Below, piece by piece: positions 26,451 to 37,126 of a stretch of 64,000 nt of DNA. This stretch comes from JBGVSA01 sp047605765 (GTDB lineage: Bacteria; Pseudomonadota; Gammaproteobacteria; Burkholderiales; Rhodocyclaceae): NCBI GenBank assembly GCA_047605765.1, contig JASGFB010000002.1, positions 11,727 through 75,726 of the forward strand. Direction: 5' to 3'. The position numbers and the translations under genes are program-made. The notes beneath the pieces are model-generated. The model had not been told where the DNA came from, made no database searches, and was given only the letters and a program-made list of their open reading frames with translations. The number at the start of each line of letters is the position of its first letter. Positions within the stretch are counted from its first letter, which is position 1.

Positions 26451-26984
26451 ATGATCCGCGAAGTCCTCAAGATGGGCGATCCACGGCTGTTGCGCCGCGC
26501 ACGCGAGATCGAGCGTTTCGATACGCCCGAGTTGCATGCGCTGATCGCCGACATGTTCGACACCATGCACCACCTGTCGGGCGCCGGCCTGGCCGCGCCC
26601 CAGATCGGCGTCGATCTGCGCCTGGTGATCTTTGGTTTTTCGCACAACGAGCGCTATCCGCACGCCCATGAGGTGCCCGAGACGGTCCTCATCAACCCCG
26701 TGCTGGAGCCGTTGTCGGACGACATGGAAAACGGCTGGGAAGGCTGCCTGTCGGTGCCGGGCCTGCGCGGCCTGGTGCCGCGTTACCAATCCCTGCGCTA
26801 TAGCGGCTTTGATCAGTTCGGGCAGCGCATCGAGCGCGAAGTGAGCGATTTTCACGCGCGTGTGGTGCAGCACGAATGCGATCACCTGGACGGCATCCTG
26901 TATCCGATGCGCATCACCGATTTTTCCAACTTCGGTTTCACCGACGTGCTGTTCCCCGAGCTGGCGGGGCAGCCCGACGACTGA
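26451..26984 (+). CDS. def: Peptide deformylase
   Basis: Removes the formyl group from nascent proteins. The three metal-site motifs are GAGLAAPQIG, EGCLSVPG and QHECDHLDG; 177 residues. GGAGAGGG precedes the ATG. It lies 10 bases after the phosphorylase gene, so the two are probably cotranscribed. In many genomes def lies beside fmt; this one does not, so a second def gene elsewhere is likely. Confidence 0.95.
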   Translation: MIREVLKMGDPRLLRRAREIERFDTPELHALIADMFDTMHHLSGAGLAAPQIGVDLRLVIFGFSHNERYPHAHEVPETVLINPVLEPLSDDMENGWEGCLSVPGLRGLVPRYQSLRYSGFDQFGQRIEREVSDFHARVVQHECDHLDGILYPMRITDFSNFGFTDVLFPELAGQPDD

Positions 26985-27017
26985 AGCTGCCCCATCGCCC
27001 GCGCGCCGCGCGGGTGA

Positions 27018-27791
27018 TCATTGCCAGTAGTTTTCGAACAGCATGCTGCCGACGAGTCCACGTCGGCAGGGCTGAAAATCCCGTTCGCGCAGCAATTCGC
27101 GCATATCGGCCGTAAAGCCGGGGTTGCCGCAGACCATGACGCGGGCCTCGCGCGCGTCGAGCGCCGCACCGGCGGCGAATTCCAGCGAGCCGTCCTGCAC
27201 CATTTCCGGCATGCGGCGATTCAATTCGCTGGCGCCCGCCTCGCGCGTCACCACCGGCAGGTAACGCAACTGGTCCGTGTGACGCGACGCGCAGGCGCGC
27301 AACTCATCGCCGTAGGCCAGCTCTGCTGCGCTGCGCACGCTGTGCACGACGATCAGCCGTTCATAGCGCTGCAACACGCTGCCTTCGCGCAGCATCGATA
27401 CATACGGGCCCAGGCCCGAGCCGGTGGCCAGCATCCACAGGGTGCGCCCCGGCGCCAATTGGGTTTCGATGAAGAATCCCAGCGCCAGCGGATCGAACAG
27501 CACCGGCTGGCCGGGTTCGAGGCGCGCCAGCGGCGCGGTCAACTGGCCGTCCGGCACCAGCGTGATGAGAAATTCCAGCTCCGCTTCGTGCGGGGCGGAA
27601 ACGATCGAATAAGGCCGCCATACGATGTCGCCCCCTTCGCCGACCGGCAGACCGAGTTTGGCGTAATGGCCGGGCGAGAAACTGAAACCATCGGGCCTGG
27701 GAATGCGCAGCGACCATTGGTGAGGCGCCCAGCGGAGCCATTGGGTGATCGGCTGCGGGGCCCAGCGGACGGGGGCGGCGGGGGCATTCAT
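27018..27791 (-). CDS. fpr: Ferredoxin-NADP reductase
   Basis: A 257-residue FAD enzyme that moves electrons between NADPH and ferredoxin or flavodoxin. The FAD motif RPYSIVSAP, NADP motif ATGSGLGPYVS and VMVCGNPGF are present, and it ends in ENYWQ, the aromatic end of subclass I bacterial FPRs with one residue added. It is convergent with def across a 17-bp GC palindrome (26998-27014) without a T tract. Confidence 0.93.
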   Translation of the reverse strand: MNAPAAPVRWAPQPITQWLRWAPHQWSLRIPRPDGFSFSPGHYAKLGLPVGEGGDIVWRPYSIVSAPHEAELEFLITLVPDGQLTAPLARLEPGQPVLFDPLALGFFIETQLAPGRTLWMLATGSGLGPYVSMLREGSVLQRYERLIVVHSVRSAAELAYGDELRACASRHTDQLRYLPVVTREAGASELNRRMPEMVQDGSLEFAAGAALDAREARVMVCGNPGFTADMRELLRERDFQPCRRGLVGSMLFENYWQ

Positions 27792-27926
27792 GACGACTCT
27801 CCATGTTGAACACGAAAGGGCGGGCGCTCGGGCCGGACGCAGGCGGGGGCAGACACACTTTGCCGATTGCCCGCACTGGATGGCTCCTGTATTTTTATAC
27901 AGTTATCGAAAGCCCGCCCGTGTTTG

Positions 27927-30029
27927 ATGAATTCTGCCGCATCTTCTGCCCCCGCTGAACCGCCGTCGTATCTCGCCAAGCTCAACGCCGAGCAACGGCA
28001 GGCCGTCACCTATGGCATCGGCCATGGCACGCACGAGACGGGCCCCTTGCTGGTGATCGCCGGTGCGGGGTCGGGCAAGACCAACACGCTGGCGCACCGC
28101 GTGGCGCACCTGATCGCGCACAACGTCGACCCGCGGGGCATTCTGCTGCTGACCTTTTCGCGCCGGGCAGCGATCGAGATGACACGCCGGGTAGAGCGCA
28201 TCGTCGGCACCCTCGACGGCCCGCAGGCGCGTCTGGCCAAATCGGCGCTGGAATGGGCCGGCACCTTTCACAGTATCGGAGCGCGCCTGCTGCGCGAATA
28301 CGCCGAGCACCTGGGCATGAGCCCGTCGTTCACCATTCACGACCGCGAAGACTCGGCGGATCTGATGAACCTGGCGCGCCATGACCTGGGCCTGTCGGCC
28401 AAGGACAAACGCTTTCCGGCCAAGAACACCTGCCTCGCGATCTATTCGAAGGTCGTCAATACCGAGCGCGCGCTGGCCGATGTGCTCGAAAACAGCTACC
28501 CCTGGTGCGTCGAATGGGAAGAAGAACTGCGTCAGCTCTTCGGCCAGTACGTTGGGGCCAAACAGCAGCAGGCGGTGCTCGATTACGACGACCTTCTGCT
28601 GTACTGGGCGCAGATGCTGACCGAACCGGCGCTGGCTGCCAGCGTGGGGGGGCGCTTTTCGCACGTGCTGGTCGACGAATACCAGGACACCAATCGCTTG
28701 CAGGCGTCGATCCTTAAGGGCATGAAACCCGATGGACGCGGGCTCACCGTGGTCGGCGACGACGCCCAATCGATCTATGCCTTCCGGGGCGCCACGGTGC
28801 GCAACATCCTCGACTTTCCCGATCAGTTCGATCCGCCAGCGCAGGTGGTGACCCTGGAGCGCAACTATCGCTCGACGCAGGCCATCCTTAATGCGTCGAA
28901 CGCCGTGATTGGCCAGGCGACCGAGCGCTTCACCAAGAACCTATGGACCGAACGTCCGCTGGCGGAATCGCCGCGCCTGGTGACGGTGCGTGACGAAGGC
29001 GACCAGGCGCGCTACGTGGTCGAGCAGGTGCTGGCGCGCCGTGAAGAAGGCGTCAAACTGACCCGGCAGGCGGTGCTGTTCCGCGCCGCGCAGCACAGTT
29101 CGCAACTCGAGATCGAGCTGACGCGCCGCAACATCCCCTTCGTCAAATTTGGCGGGCTCAAATTCCTCGAAGCCGCCCACGTCAAGGATCTGCTGGCGAT
29201 CCTGCGCTGGATCGAAAATCCGCGCGACCGTGTGGCGGGGTTCCGCGTGCTGTTGCTGCTGCCGGGCGTCGGACCCAAAACGGCCGGCAAAGTGCTCGAC
29301 GATATCGCGGCGGCCGACAACGCGGTGGCGGTGGTGCGCGCCGTCAAGCCGCCCCCGTTGGCCGCCGATGACTGGAAGCATTTGTGCGACATGCTGGCGG
29401 TGGCCCGTTCTGGCAATGCGTCGTGGCCCGCCGAGTTCGAATGGGTGCGGCGCTGGTACGCGCCACAGCTCGAACGCAAGCACGAGGATGCCGAAGTGCG
29501 CGCGGCCGATCTGCTGCAGATGGAAAAGATCGCCGCCGGCTACGCCACGCGTGAGCGCTTTCTATCGGAACTCACGCTCGATCCGCCCGATGCCACCAGC
29601 GATGAATCCGGCGCGCCGTTGCTCGACGAGGACTACCTCATCCTGTCGACCATCCACTCGGCCAAGGGGCAAGAGTGGGACAGTGTCTATCTGCTCAACG
29701 CGGTGGACGGATGCATTCCTTCCGACATGGCGACCGGCAGCACTGATGAGATCGAAGAAGAGCGCCGCCTGCTGTACGTAGCGATGACGCGCGCCAAAGA
29801 TCAACTGCAGATCCTCACGCCGCAGCGTTTCTATGTGCACGGCCAGGCCAGCCAGGGTGATCGCCATGTGTATGCCACCTGCACGCGATTTATTCCCGCC
29901 GCGCTGGTGCCCCTGTTCGAAGCGCGTGCCTGGCCGGTGGCGACACCGCCTGCGCTGAACACGCCGGCTACGCCGCCGACACAGGCCTTCATCGACATCG
30001 CCGCGCGCATGCGCAAGATGTGGCAGTAA
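27927..30029 (+). CDS. UvrD/Rep-family ATP-dependent DNA helicase
   Basis: A superfamily 1A helicase of 700 residues. Motifs in order: IAGAGSGKTNTLAHR (I), TFSRRAAIEMTRR (Ia), LVDEYQDTN (II), GDDAQSIYAFRGA (III), LERNYRSTQAIL (IV), STIHSAKGQEWDSVYLL (V) and LLYVAMTRAKDQL (VI). The N terminus SYLAKLNAEQRQAV carries the Q motif. It is not clearly UvrD or Rep by sequence and may be an additional repair helicase. It runs toward the racemase gene with only four bases between the stops. Confidence 0.93.
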   Translation: MNSAASSAPAEPPSYLAKLNAEQRQAVTYGIGHGTHETGPLLVIAGAGSGKTNTLAHRVAHLIAHNVDPRGILLLTFSRRAAIEMTRRVERIVGTLDGPQARLAKSALEWAGTFHSIGARLLREYAEHLGMSPSFTIHDREDSADLMNLARHDLGLSAKDKRFPAKNTCLAIYSKVVNTERALADVLENSYPWCVEWEEELRQLFGQYVGAKQQQAVLDYDDLLLYWAQMLTEPALAASVGGRFSHVLVDEYQDTNRLQASILKGMKPDGRGLTVVGDDAQSIYAFRGATVRNILDFPDQFDPPAQVVTLERNYRSTQAILNASNAVIGQATERFTKNLWTERPLAESPRLVTVRDEGDQARYVVEQVLARREEGVKLTRQAVLFRAAQHSSQLEIELTRRNIPFVKFGGLKFLEAAHVKDLLAILRWIENPRDRVAGFRVLLLLPGVGPKTAGKVLDDIAAADNAVAVVRAVKPPPLAADDWKHLCDMLAVARSGNASWPAEFEWVRRWYAPQLERKHEDAEVRAADLLQMEKIAAGYATRERFLSELTLDPPDATSDESGAPLLDEDYLILSTIHSAKGQEWDSVYLLNAVDGCIPSDMATGSTDEIEEERRLLYVAMTRAKDQLQILTPQRFYVHGQASQGDRHVYATCTRFIPAALVPLFEARAWPVATPPALNTPATPPTQAFIDIAARMRKMWQ

Positions 30030-30033
30030 GGCA

Positions 30034-30768
30034 TCAACCCATCTGCATGCACGCCACCAGGGCGGGTGAGATGCCCACATAGGCGGCCCCGTCCGGCCCC
30101 ACCCGCTGGGGGCGTGCCTGCGTACACACTTCGCGCAGTGCGGCCATGCCGGCGCTGACGCTATCGAGCACCGGCAGGTCAAAGTGTGGCGCCAGGCGAT
30201 CGCCCCAGCCGGCCAAGGCGGCCCCGCCTACCAGAATGGCATCCACTTGCCAGCGTGCTGCGGCCCGTTCGCAGGCCGTGCGCACGTGGGTGAGCGCGCG
30301 ATCGCCGCCGGCCTGCAGATCCAACCCCGATTGCGGCAGGATCTCGATGCCCGCCAGGGCCGTGGCGAGGCCGTGCGCCTGAGACAGGCGTTCGAGCATC
30401 GGCTGCCAGCGCGCACCCCCTGTGACGACGGCAAAGCGCCCGTGGCCGGCTGCCGCACGCATCGAGGCCGTCGCCAGGCCCACGACGTGCGCCGGGCAGA
30501 GCTCTTCGAGCGCCGTCAGGCCCGGATCGCCGAAACAGCCGATCAGCACCGCGTCATGATCCTCGTGGGCATGGGCGGCCCAGGTGTCGAGTACGGCATG
30601 GGCCGCGACCGTATAGGCCGCCTCGGAGGCGATGTAGCGTGCGCCGAAATGCGCTGTCGCGGCATCGACGTGGGCACCCGGTAGCGCCTCGCGTGCGTGG
30701 CGCGTCAGCCTATCGGTGACGCTTGCCGTGGTATTGGGATTGATGATCAGGACGCGTGGCGTGCTCAC
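30034..30768 (-). CDS. Asp/Glu/hydantoin racemase-family protein
   Basis: A 244-residue member of the Asp/Glu/hydantoin racemase fold (INPNTTASVTDRL start). The first catalytic cysteine is present in IGCFGDPGL. The second, normally in a VLGCxG motif, reads ILVGGAALAG, with Gly in its place. A two-base racemase is therefore doubtful; it may be a decarboxylase- or isomerase-like relative using one cysteine. It overlaps the GntR gene by four bases and is last in the ABC-importer operon, so its substrate is probably the imported compound. Confidence 0.82.
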   Translation of the reverse strand: MSTPRVLIINPNTTASVTDRLTRHAREALPGAHVDAATAHFGARYIASEAAYTVAAHAVLDTWAAHAHEDHDAVLIGCFGDPGLTALEELCPAHVVGLATASMRAAAGHGRFAVVTGGARWQPMLERLSQAHGLATALAGIEILPQSGLDLQAGGDRALTHVRTACERAAARWQVDAILVGGAALAGWGDRLAPHFDLPVLDSVSAGMAALREVCTQARPQRVGPDGAAYVGISPALVACMQMG

Positions 30769-31454
30769 GCTTGCAACCCCAGCAGTACGCCGAAGTCGTT
30801 TTCGGCCTCGGTGGAGGGTGTGAAGTCGAGCATGTTCTCAATGTGTGTGAGATGGCGGCGCATCAGGCGGCGTGCCGTGGCGCTATCGCCGCTGGTCATC
30901 GCCGACAGCAGCGAATGATGCTCGGTACAGCCGCAGCCATAGGCGCCTTGCGGGCTGAAGGCCATCAGGATCAGCGAGGTGCGCGACACCAGTTCGCGCA
31001 GCATCTTTTCGAGCGTGGCGTTGCCGGCGCGCCCGGCCATCTCCAGGTGAAACTGCCCCGACAGCCGGATGGCCGAGCGGCGCTCACCGGCGGCATGCGC
31101 GGCGCGCTCCTGTTCGATCAATGCCGCCAGCGCGGCATGATCCTCGGCGCGTGCGCGCCGCATGTAGGCCTCGCACAGCGGGACTTCGACCAGGCGACGG
31201 GCATCGAACACTTCGCGCGCCTCGGTCATGGTCGGGCTTGCTACCGCCGCGCCGCGATTGGGTGTGAGCGTGACGAGCTGTTCGCTGGCCAGTCGCACCA
31301 GTACCTGGCGGATGCGCGTGCGCGATACGCCAAAGGCCTGGCCGAGCTTCTCTTCGGTCAGCCGCATGCCCGGCGGTAGGCGATGGGCGAGGATGGCGTC
31401 GACGATCTGTTCGTAGATGCCGGTGTCGGACAGGGGCGGCGTGCGCATGTCCAT
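30765..31454 (-). CDS. GntR-family (FCD) transcriptional regulator
   Basis: A 229-residue regulator: winged helix (EKLGQAFGVSRTRIRQVLVRL) and an FCD ligand domain (FHLEMAGRAGN, RRHLTHIENML) with the usual metal-binding histidines. It starts three bases after the stop of the upstream permease gene and overlaps the racemase gene, so it is cotranscribed with the transporter it probably controls. The ligand is unknown. Confidence 0.9.
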   Translation of the reverse strand: MDMRTPPLSDTGIYEQIVDAILAHRLPPGMRLTEEKLGQAFGVSRTRIRQVLVRLASEQLVTLTPNRGAAVASPTMTEAREVFDARRLVEVPLCEAYMRRARAEDHAALAALIEQERAAHAAGERRSAIRLSGQFHLEMAGRAGNATLEKMLRELVSRTSLILMAFSPQGAYGCGCTEHHSLLSAMTSGDSATARRLMRRHLTHIENMLDFTPSTEAENDFGVLLGLQA

Positions 31455-31456
31455 GC

Positions 31457-32332
31457 TCAGGCGCCCTGGCGTCGCCGTGCCAGCCAGGCCATGGCGCCGA
31501 TGGCCACGCCCATGACGATGAAGGACACCAGAGTCGTCATGGTGCCCAGCGCGTAGATCACTGGCGTGGTAGCCGTGGTGGTCAGCCCTTGGAGTTCCAG
31601 CGGCAGGGTGTTGAGATCGCCGATGGCCTGCGAGGACCGTGCGATTTCGTCCCACGACAAGGTGAAGCCGAACATGCCGACGCCGACCACCGATGGGCCG
31701 ATCAGGGGCAGCACGACGTGGCGGAAGGTCTGCCAGGGCGTCGCGCCCAGGTCACGTGCGGCTTCTTCATAGGCCGGATTGAAGCGATTGAAGACGGCGA
31801 ACATCACCAGCAGGCCGAAGGGCAGGGTCCAGGTCAGTTGCGCACCCAGGGCCGAGGTGTACAAGCCCATGGTGGTATTGAAGGTGGCGGCCAGTTCGTC
31901 CCAGCCGAAGGCTGCCAACAGGGCCTTGAGGGCGGTGTCGAGCAGGCGGAACTCCAGTCCGACGCCAAGCGAGACGACGATCGAAGGCATGATCAGGCTG
32001 GCCACCGTGACGAAGAACAGCACCGTGGCGCCACGCATGCCTTTGCGAAAGGCCAGGCTGGCGGATACTGCCAGCAGTACCGTGAGCGCCGTCACCGCGA
32101 TGCCGAGCTTGAGCGAACGCCAGAACGCGGCGCCGATGTCGACAACGCCGACGCCTTCGAACAGCTTATAGAACCAATGCAGCGACCAGCCGCGCATGGG
32201 GAACACCAGGCCACCCTCCGGCCCCTGCAGGCTGAGCACGAAAATACAGATCACCGGCCCATAGAGAAACAGCACGAAGAGGGTGAAGAACAGGGCCAGG
32301 GCATAGAAGCTGAAGCTACGGTGTTCTTTCAT
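31457..32332 (-). CDS. ABC transporter permease, PotC-like
   Basis: A 291-residue inner-membrane permease of the polyamine/opine/phosphonate importer type with about six helices and the EAA loop (YEEAARDLGATPWQTFRHVVLP region). One base separates its ATG from the stop of the PotB-like gene. Confidence 0.88.
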   Translation of the reverse strand: MKEHRSFSFYALALFFTLFVLFLYGPVICIFVLSLQGPEGGLVFPMRGWSLHWFYKLFEGVGVVDIGAAFWRSLKLGIAVTALTVLLAVSASLAFRKGMRGATVLFFVTVASLIMPSIVVSLGVGLEFRLLDTALKALLAAFGWDELAATFNTTMGLYTSALGAQLTWTLPFGLLVMFAVFNRFNPAYEEAARDLGATPWQTFRHVVLPLIGPSVVGVGMFGFTLSWDEIARSSQAIGDLNTLPLELQGLTTTATTPVIYALGTMTTLVSFIVMGVAIGAMAWLARRRQGA

Positions 32333-32333
32333 G

Positions 32334-33251
32334 TCACAGCTCCTTGCGCAGATCGACCAGGCGCGTCAGGGCCCAGATGATCATCAGCACCACCGCCAGC
32401 AGGATCACGGCGTTGGCGGCGGCCATGGGGAATTGCAGATACGAGGTCTGCACCTGGATGATCTTGCCCACCGAAGCGATCTGCTGGCCGCCCATCACCC
32501 CGATGGTGACGAAGTCGCCCATCACGATGGTGATGACGAAGATCGAGCCGATGATGATGCCGGTGCGCGACAAGGGCACCACCACGTTCCACAGCGCCTG
32601 CCACGCGTTGGCGCCGCTGTCGCGGGCGGCCTCCAGCAGTGCGCGGTCGATGCGCATCATCGAGTTGAAGATCGGCACGATCATGAAGAAGGTGAACAGG
32701 TGCACGAAGGCCAGCACCACCGAGAACGGCGAGTACAGCAGCCATTCCACTGGCTGCTGTACGAGCCCGGTGGATTGCAGGAACTGATTGACCACGCCGT
32801 TGCGCCCGAGCAGCGGCACCCACGAAATCATGCGGATGACGTTGGACGTCCAGAACGGGATCGTGCATAGCACGAACAGCAGCGTCTGCATGGTGGTCGT
32901 GCGCACGTGAAAGGCCAGGAAGTAGGCCACCGTGAAGCCGATCACCAGCGTGAACAACCAGGTCAGCGCGCAGTAGGTGAGGGTGGACAGGTAGGTCTTG
33001 AAGGTCACGCACATCTCGGCGGTGTTGCTGCAGCCATCGAATATGCTGACGTAATTCTTGCCGGTGAAGGCCGGGATGAGTTCGTATTCGGTGGCATCCC
33101 AGAAGCTCACCGCGATGACCAGCAGCAAGGGCACGATGAAGAACACCGCGAACACGGCGGCGAACGGGCCAGCCTGTAACCACGCCGGTGCGGCACGCGC
33201 ACGCAGCGGCGTGCGGATCGGGGCGGACACGGCAACGGGTTCGTTCATCAT
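32334..33251 (-). CDS. ABC transporter permease, PotB-like
   Basis: A 305-residue permease with about six transmembrane helices and an EAA-type loop (LLEAARDSGANAWQALWNVV region). It forms the channel with the PotC-like partner immediately downstream. Its specificity cannot be read from sequence. Confidence 0.88.
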   Translation of the reverse strand: MMNEPVAVSAPIRTPLRARAAPAWLQAGPFAAVFAVFFIVPLLLVIAVSFWDATEYELIPAFTGKNYVSIFDGCSNTAEMCVTFKTYLSTLTYCALTWLFTLVIGFTVAYFLAFHVRTTTMQTLLFVLCTIPFWTSNVIRMISWVPLLGRNGVVNQFLQSTGLVQQPVEWLLYSPFSVVLAFVHLFTFFMIVPIFNSMMRIDRALLEAARDSGANAWQALWNVVVPLSRTGIIIGSIFVITIVMGDFVTIGVMGGQQIASVGKIIQVQTSYLQFPMAAANAVILLAVVLMIIWALTRLVDLRKEL

Positions 33252-33322
33252 GGTGCAGGGCCTTTTGTTGCGGAGGGGCGGCGCCGGTGGGCGCCACCCC
33301 GGTTACATCGACATCACACCGC

Positions 33323-34603
33323 TCAGGCGGCGACGAACTCGTTCCACTTCTGGACCATGTAGGCGTTCTCGTCCATCACCGCGTTCCAGCAGGCGATGGC
33401 GCCCATGCGCTGTTCGTACGAGCCACCGTCACGCACGGTGCCGGCCTTTTCGATCACGGTGCCGTCGGGGGCCTTGATGTCCTTGGCGGCGGCCTTGCCT
33501 TCCATCCAGTACGCCCACTCATAGGCTTCCATGTGCGACTTGGCGGTCTCCAGCACGGCCGAGTAATAGCCCTGGCGATTGAGGTAGGCGCCGGCCCAGC
33601 CATCGAGGAACCAGTTGATGAACTCGTAGGCCGCATCGAGCTTCCTGCCTTGCAGCGTGGCGGGCAGACCGAAACCCGACGCCCACGCGCGATAGCCTTC
33701 CTTGAGCGGCTGGAAGACGCAGGCCACACCCTGCGAGCGCACCTTGGTGACGGCGGGCGACCACATCGACTGGATTACCACTTCGCCCGAGGACATGAGG
33801 TTCACGCTCTCGTTGAAGTCTTTCCACAGGGCGCGAAACTGACCATTCTTTTTCGCTTCGATGAGCGTCTTGATGGTCAGATCGATTTCCTTCTTGGTCA
33901 TGTTCCCCTTGTCCGGGTACTTGTAGAGACCCATGGCCTCGACCACCATGGCCGCGTCCATGATGCCGATGGACGGAATGTTGAGGATTGCCGCCTTGCC
34001 CTTGAATTGCGGGTTGAGCAGCTCGGCCCACGAATTGATGGGACGCTTGATGAGGTCGGGGCGGATGCCCAGCGTGTCGGCGTTGTAGGTGGTCGGGATC
34101 AGCGTCACGAATTGCGACGGCGACTTGGCGAACACCTTCGATTTTTCGCCTTCCAGGAACATGACCTTCTTGGGGGCGGTGCCCTGATCGCCCACCTTCT
34201 TGCCGGCCACTTCGCCGCGCGTGAAGAGGGTCGTGATCTTGTCGAAGTTCTTCACGCGGCGCGCGTCGATCCCCTTGATGTTGCCGGTGGGGACGATCTT
34301 CTTGAGCGAAAAGTACTCGGTGTCGAGCAGGTCGAACGAATTCGGCGCGGTGACGGCGCGCTTGCTGACATCATCGGTGGTGACCGGGATGTACTGGATC
34401 TCAATGCCGGTGTCGGCCTTGAATTTCTCGGCGATGGCCTTGTCCTGGTTCACCGCCGTGCCCAGGTAGCGGAGGACGATCTTTTCCTGCGCCTTGACGT
34501 AGGGGAAGCCCGTGATGGCGGCGGTGGCGACCGCCCCCTTGAGCAGCGTGCGGCGTGCCCCGTTGACCGGTTCGCTCTGGTCTTCCTTCTTCACTTCAGT
34601 CAT
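33323..34603 (-). CDS. ABC transporter substrate-binding protein, PotD-like, Tat-exported
   Basis: A 426-residue periplasmic binding protein. The N terminus carries a twin-arginine signal (ARRTLLKGAVATAA), so it is exported folded. I choose the ATG at 34603, six bases from GGAG; an ATG two codons earlier touches the GGAG itself. It resembles spermidine/putrescine-type binding proteins, but the operon's racemase and GntR partners suggest another small nitrogen compound. Confidence 0.87.
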   Translation of the reverse strand: MTEVKKEDQSEPVNGARRTLLKGAVATAAITGFPYVKAQEKIVLRYLGTAVNQDKAIAEKFKADTGIEIQYIPVTTDDVSKRAVTAPNSFDLLDTEYFSLKKIVPTGNIKGIDARRVKNFDKITTLFTRGEVAGKKVGDQGTAPKKVMFLEGEKSKVFAKSPSQFVTLIPTTYNADTLGIRPDLIKRPINSWAELLNPQFKGKAAILNIPSIGIMDAAMVVEAMGLYKYPDKGNMTKKEIDLTIKTLIEAKKNGQFRALWKDFNESVNLMSSGEVVIQSMWSPAVTKVRSQGVACVFQPLKEGYRAWASGFGLPATLQGRKLDAAYEFINWFLDGWAGAYLNRQGYYSAVLETAKSHMEAYEWAYWMEGKAAAKDIKAPDGTVIEKAGTVRDGGSYEQRMGAIACWNAVMDENAYMVQKWNEFVAA

Positions 34604-34675
34604 CTTCATCTCCGGATGGATGGTCGTTGAGATGCCGGCCCCGCGCCGGCGCAGGTGATCGGGGGCGTGCCGGGA

Positions 34676-35704
<1,029 letters not shown>

Positions 35705-35822
35705 CGGTGTGTCCGGGGCTGTCAGAGCAACGGCTATGCCATGCGCGTGATGGCTTGAGTCATTCTTTTGGAATCAATGTCTTGCGGATGCAGGGTGCGC
35801 GATTTTGTATGCATTCCGCCGG

Positions 35823-35840
35823 CCGATTGCACGCAATCGG
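35823..35840. promoter_or_regulatory. Perfect palindrome upstream of the PotA-like gene
   Basis: CCGATTGC-AC-GCAATCGG, an 8-bp perfect inverted repeat with a 2-base spacer, 119 bases upstream of the operon. It looks more like a protein-binding site than a terminator because the loop is too tight and no T tract follows. TGTATGCAT nearby (35806-35814) is another candidate half-site. Confidence 0.4.
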
Positions 35841-35888
35841 TGCGGCGCCAAGGGCGCGCGTACGGCTTTGGGGATCGTGCGGACAGTG

Positions 35889-35916
35889 GCCGGCGGGCGG
35901 AGGGTGCCCGGCCGGC
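35889..35916 (-). terminator. GC-rich hairpin after the MarR gene
   Basis: GCCGGCGGGC pairs with GCCCGGCCGGC (one bulged base) just beyond the marR stop. There is no T tract, so it is only a probable terminator. Confidence 0.45.
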
Positions 35917-35922
35917 GAGGGA

Positions 35923-36363
35923 TCAGCGGTGGGGCCGCTCGATGGTGTTCTTGAGGCGTTCGAGGACGCGCGTGACGAGTTCGAGATCGTCCTCGGAGAC
36001 ATCCGCCAGCAATTCCTGGCGGTATTGCGCGGCGATCGTCTTGAGCTCGCCGTATAGTGCCTGGCCGGCATCGGTGAGGGCCACGTGCTTGACGCGGCGG
36101 TCGGTCGGCGAAGGAATGCGCTTGACGAAGCCGGCGCCTTCCAGGCGATCCAGCGTGCTGACCATGGTGGCGCCTTCAACGCCCAGCAGGTTCGACACCT
36201 CGATCTGCGACATGGGTTCGGGGGCGCGGGCGATGGCGCTGATGGCCTGCCAGCCGGCGCGGCCCAGGCCGAAATCCTTCAGCCGGCGATCCAGCTCCAA
36301 CCGCCACAGGTGGGCGAGGCCATGCAGCGTGGTGGAGAATCTCTCGTCGAGTGGCAGTGTCAT
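35923..36363 (-). CDS. MarR-family transcriptional regulator
   Basis: A 146-residue winged-helix repressor/activator (IEVSNLLGVEGATMVSTLDRLEGAG recognition region, wing with SPTDRRVKHVALT). I start at MTLPLDERFS, which gives the usual family length; the frame has another ATG 21 codons upstream. Divergent from the DUF3016 gene. The target and ligand are unknown. Confidence 0.88.
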   Translation of the reverse strand: MTLPLDERFSTTLHGLAHLWRLELDRRLKDFGLGRAGWQAISAIARAPEPMSQIEVSNLLGVEGATMVSTLDRLEGAGFVKRIPSPTDRRVKHVALTDAGQALYGELKTIAAQYRQELLADVSEDDLELVTRVLERLKNTIERPHR

Positions 36364-36492
36364 GAAAATGCCGTGTAGTTGTCGTTGTTGCGCGGCAGTG
36401 TACCGCGTCTGGGGCTGTTGGCGCATGTTGGGGCCGACCGCCTGCCTATAATGAACGGAATGCGTGAAATATCAAACACATGAGGCGGCCGC

Positions 36493-36975
36493 ATGAAGCG
36501 AAGCGTGTTGGGATTGATTGCCGCCGCAGGAGCGACGGTGGCCGTTGCAGCGGGGCAGGTCGAGGTTCGGTTCAATGATCCGCAGAACTACGTCGACGGC
36601 GATCCGCGTGGCGGAGCACCGACCCGCTCGGTGCTCAACGCCTTCGAACGTTATCTGGTCAGCGCCGGTAGCGCCCGCCTGAGCGGCGCACAGACCCTTT
36701 CCATCGTGGTCCTCGACATCGATCTGGCTGGCGAAATCAACCCGCTGCGCCCGCAGGGCGTGCGCGTGATGGGGGCGGTGACGCCGCCACGCATCAAGCT
36801 CAAATACCAGATCAGCGAAAACGGCAGAGTCTTCGCCGAAGGCGAGGAACTCGTCACGAACCCGGATTACCTGACGGATGCGGCATCGCGCACCGACGGC
36901 GATCCGCTGTTCTACGAAAAGCGCATGCTCGACGCCTGGTTCGACCGTCGCATCGGTACGTCGGCGAAGGAATAG
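36493..36975 (+). CDS. DUF3016 secreted protein
   Basis: A 160-residue protein of unknown function with a signal peptide (MKRSVLGLIAAAGATVAVAAG). The mature part matches the DUF3016 pattern: VEVRFNDPQNYVDGD, VVLDIDLAGEI, PRIKLKYQISENGRVF and LFYEKRMLDAWFDRR. It stands alone between marR and a strong terminator. Confidence 0.85.
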   Translation: MKRSVLGLIAAAGATVAVAAGQVEVRFNDPQNYVDGDPRGGAPTRSVLNAFERYLVSAGSARLSGAQTLSIVVLDIDLAGEINPLRPQGVRVMGAVTPPRIKLKYQISENGRVFAEGEELVTNPDYLTDAASRTDGDPLFYEKRMLDAWFDRRIGTSAKE

Positions 36976-37070
36976 CGGGGATGGCGGGGGTGGCAGGAAT
37001 AGCGCGGCCAGGATGCCTTGCTCAAGGGGTGGCTCAGTCTACGAACTAGCTCAGCCCCTCGTCCCAACAA

Positions 37071-37104
37071 AAAAGCCGTACCTGCCTGGCAGGTACGGCT
37101 TTTC
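37071..37104. terminator. Bidirectional terminator between DUF3016 and pflA
   Basis: AAAAGCCGTACCTGCC and GGCAGGTACGGCTTTT form a long perfect stem with A and T runs on either side. It serves both convergent genes. Confidence 0.93.
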
Positions 37105-37126
37105 ATTTTGGGCGAGGGGTGCTCGG

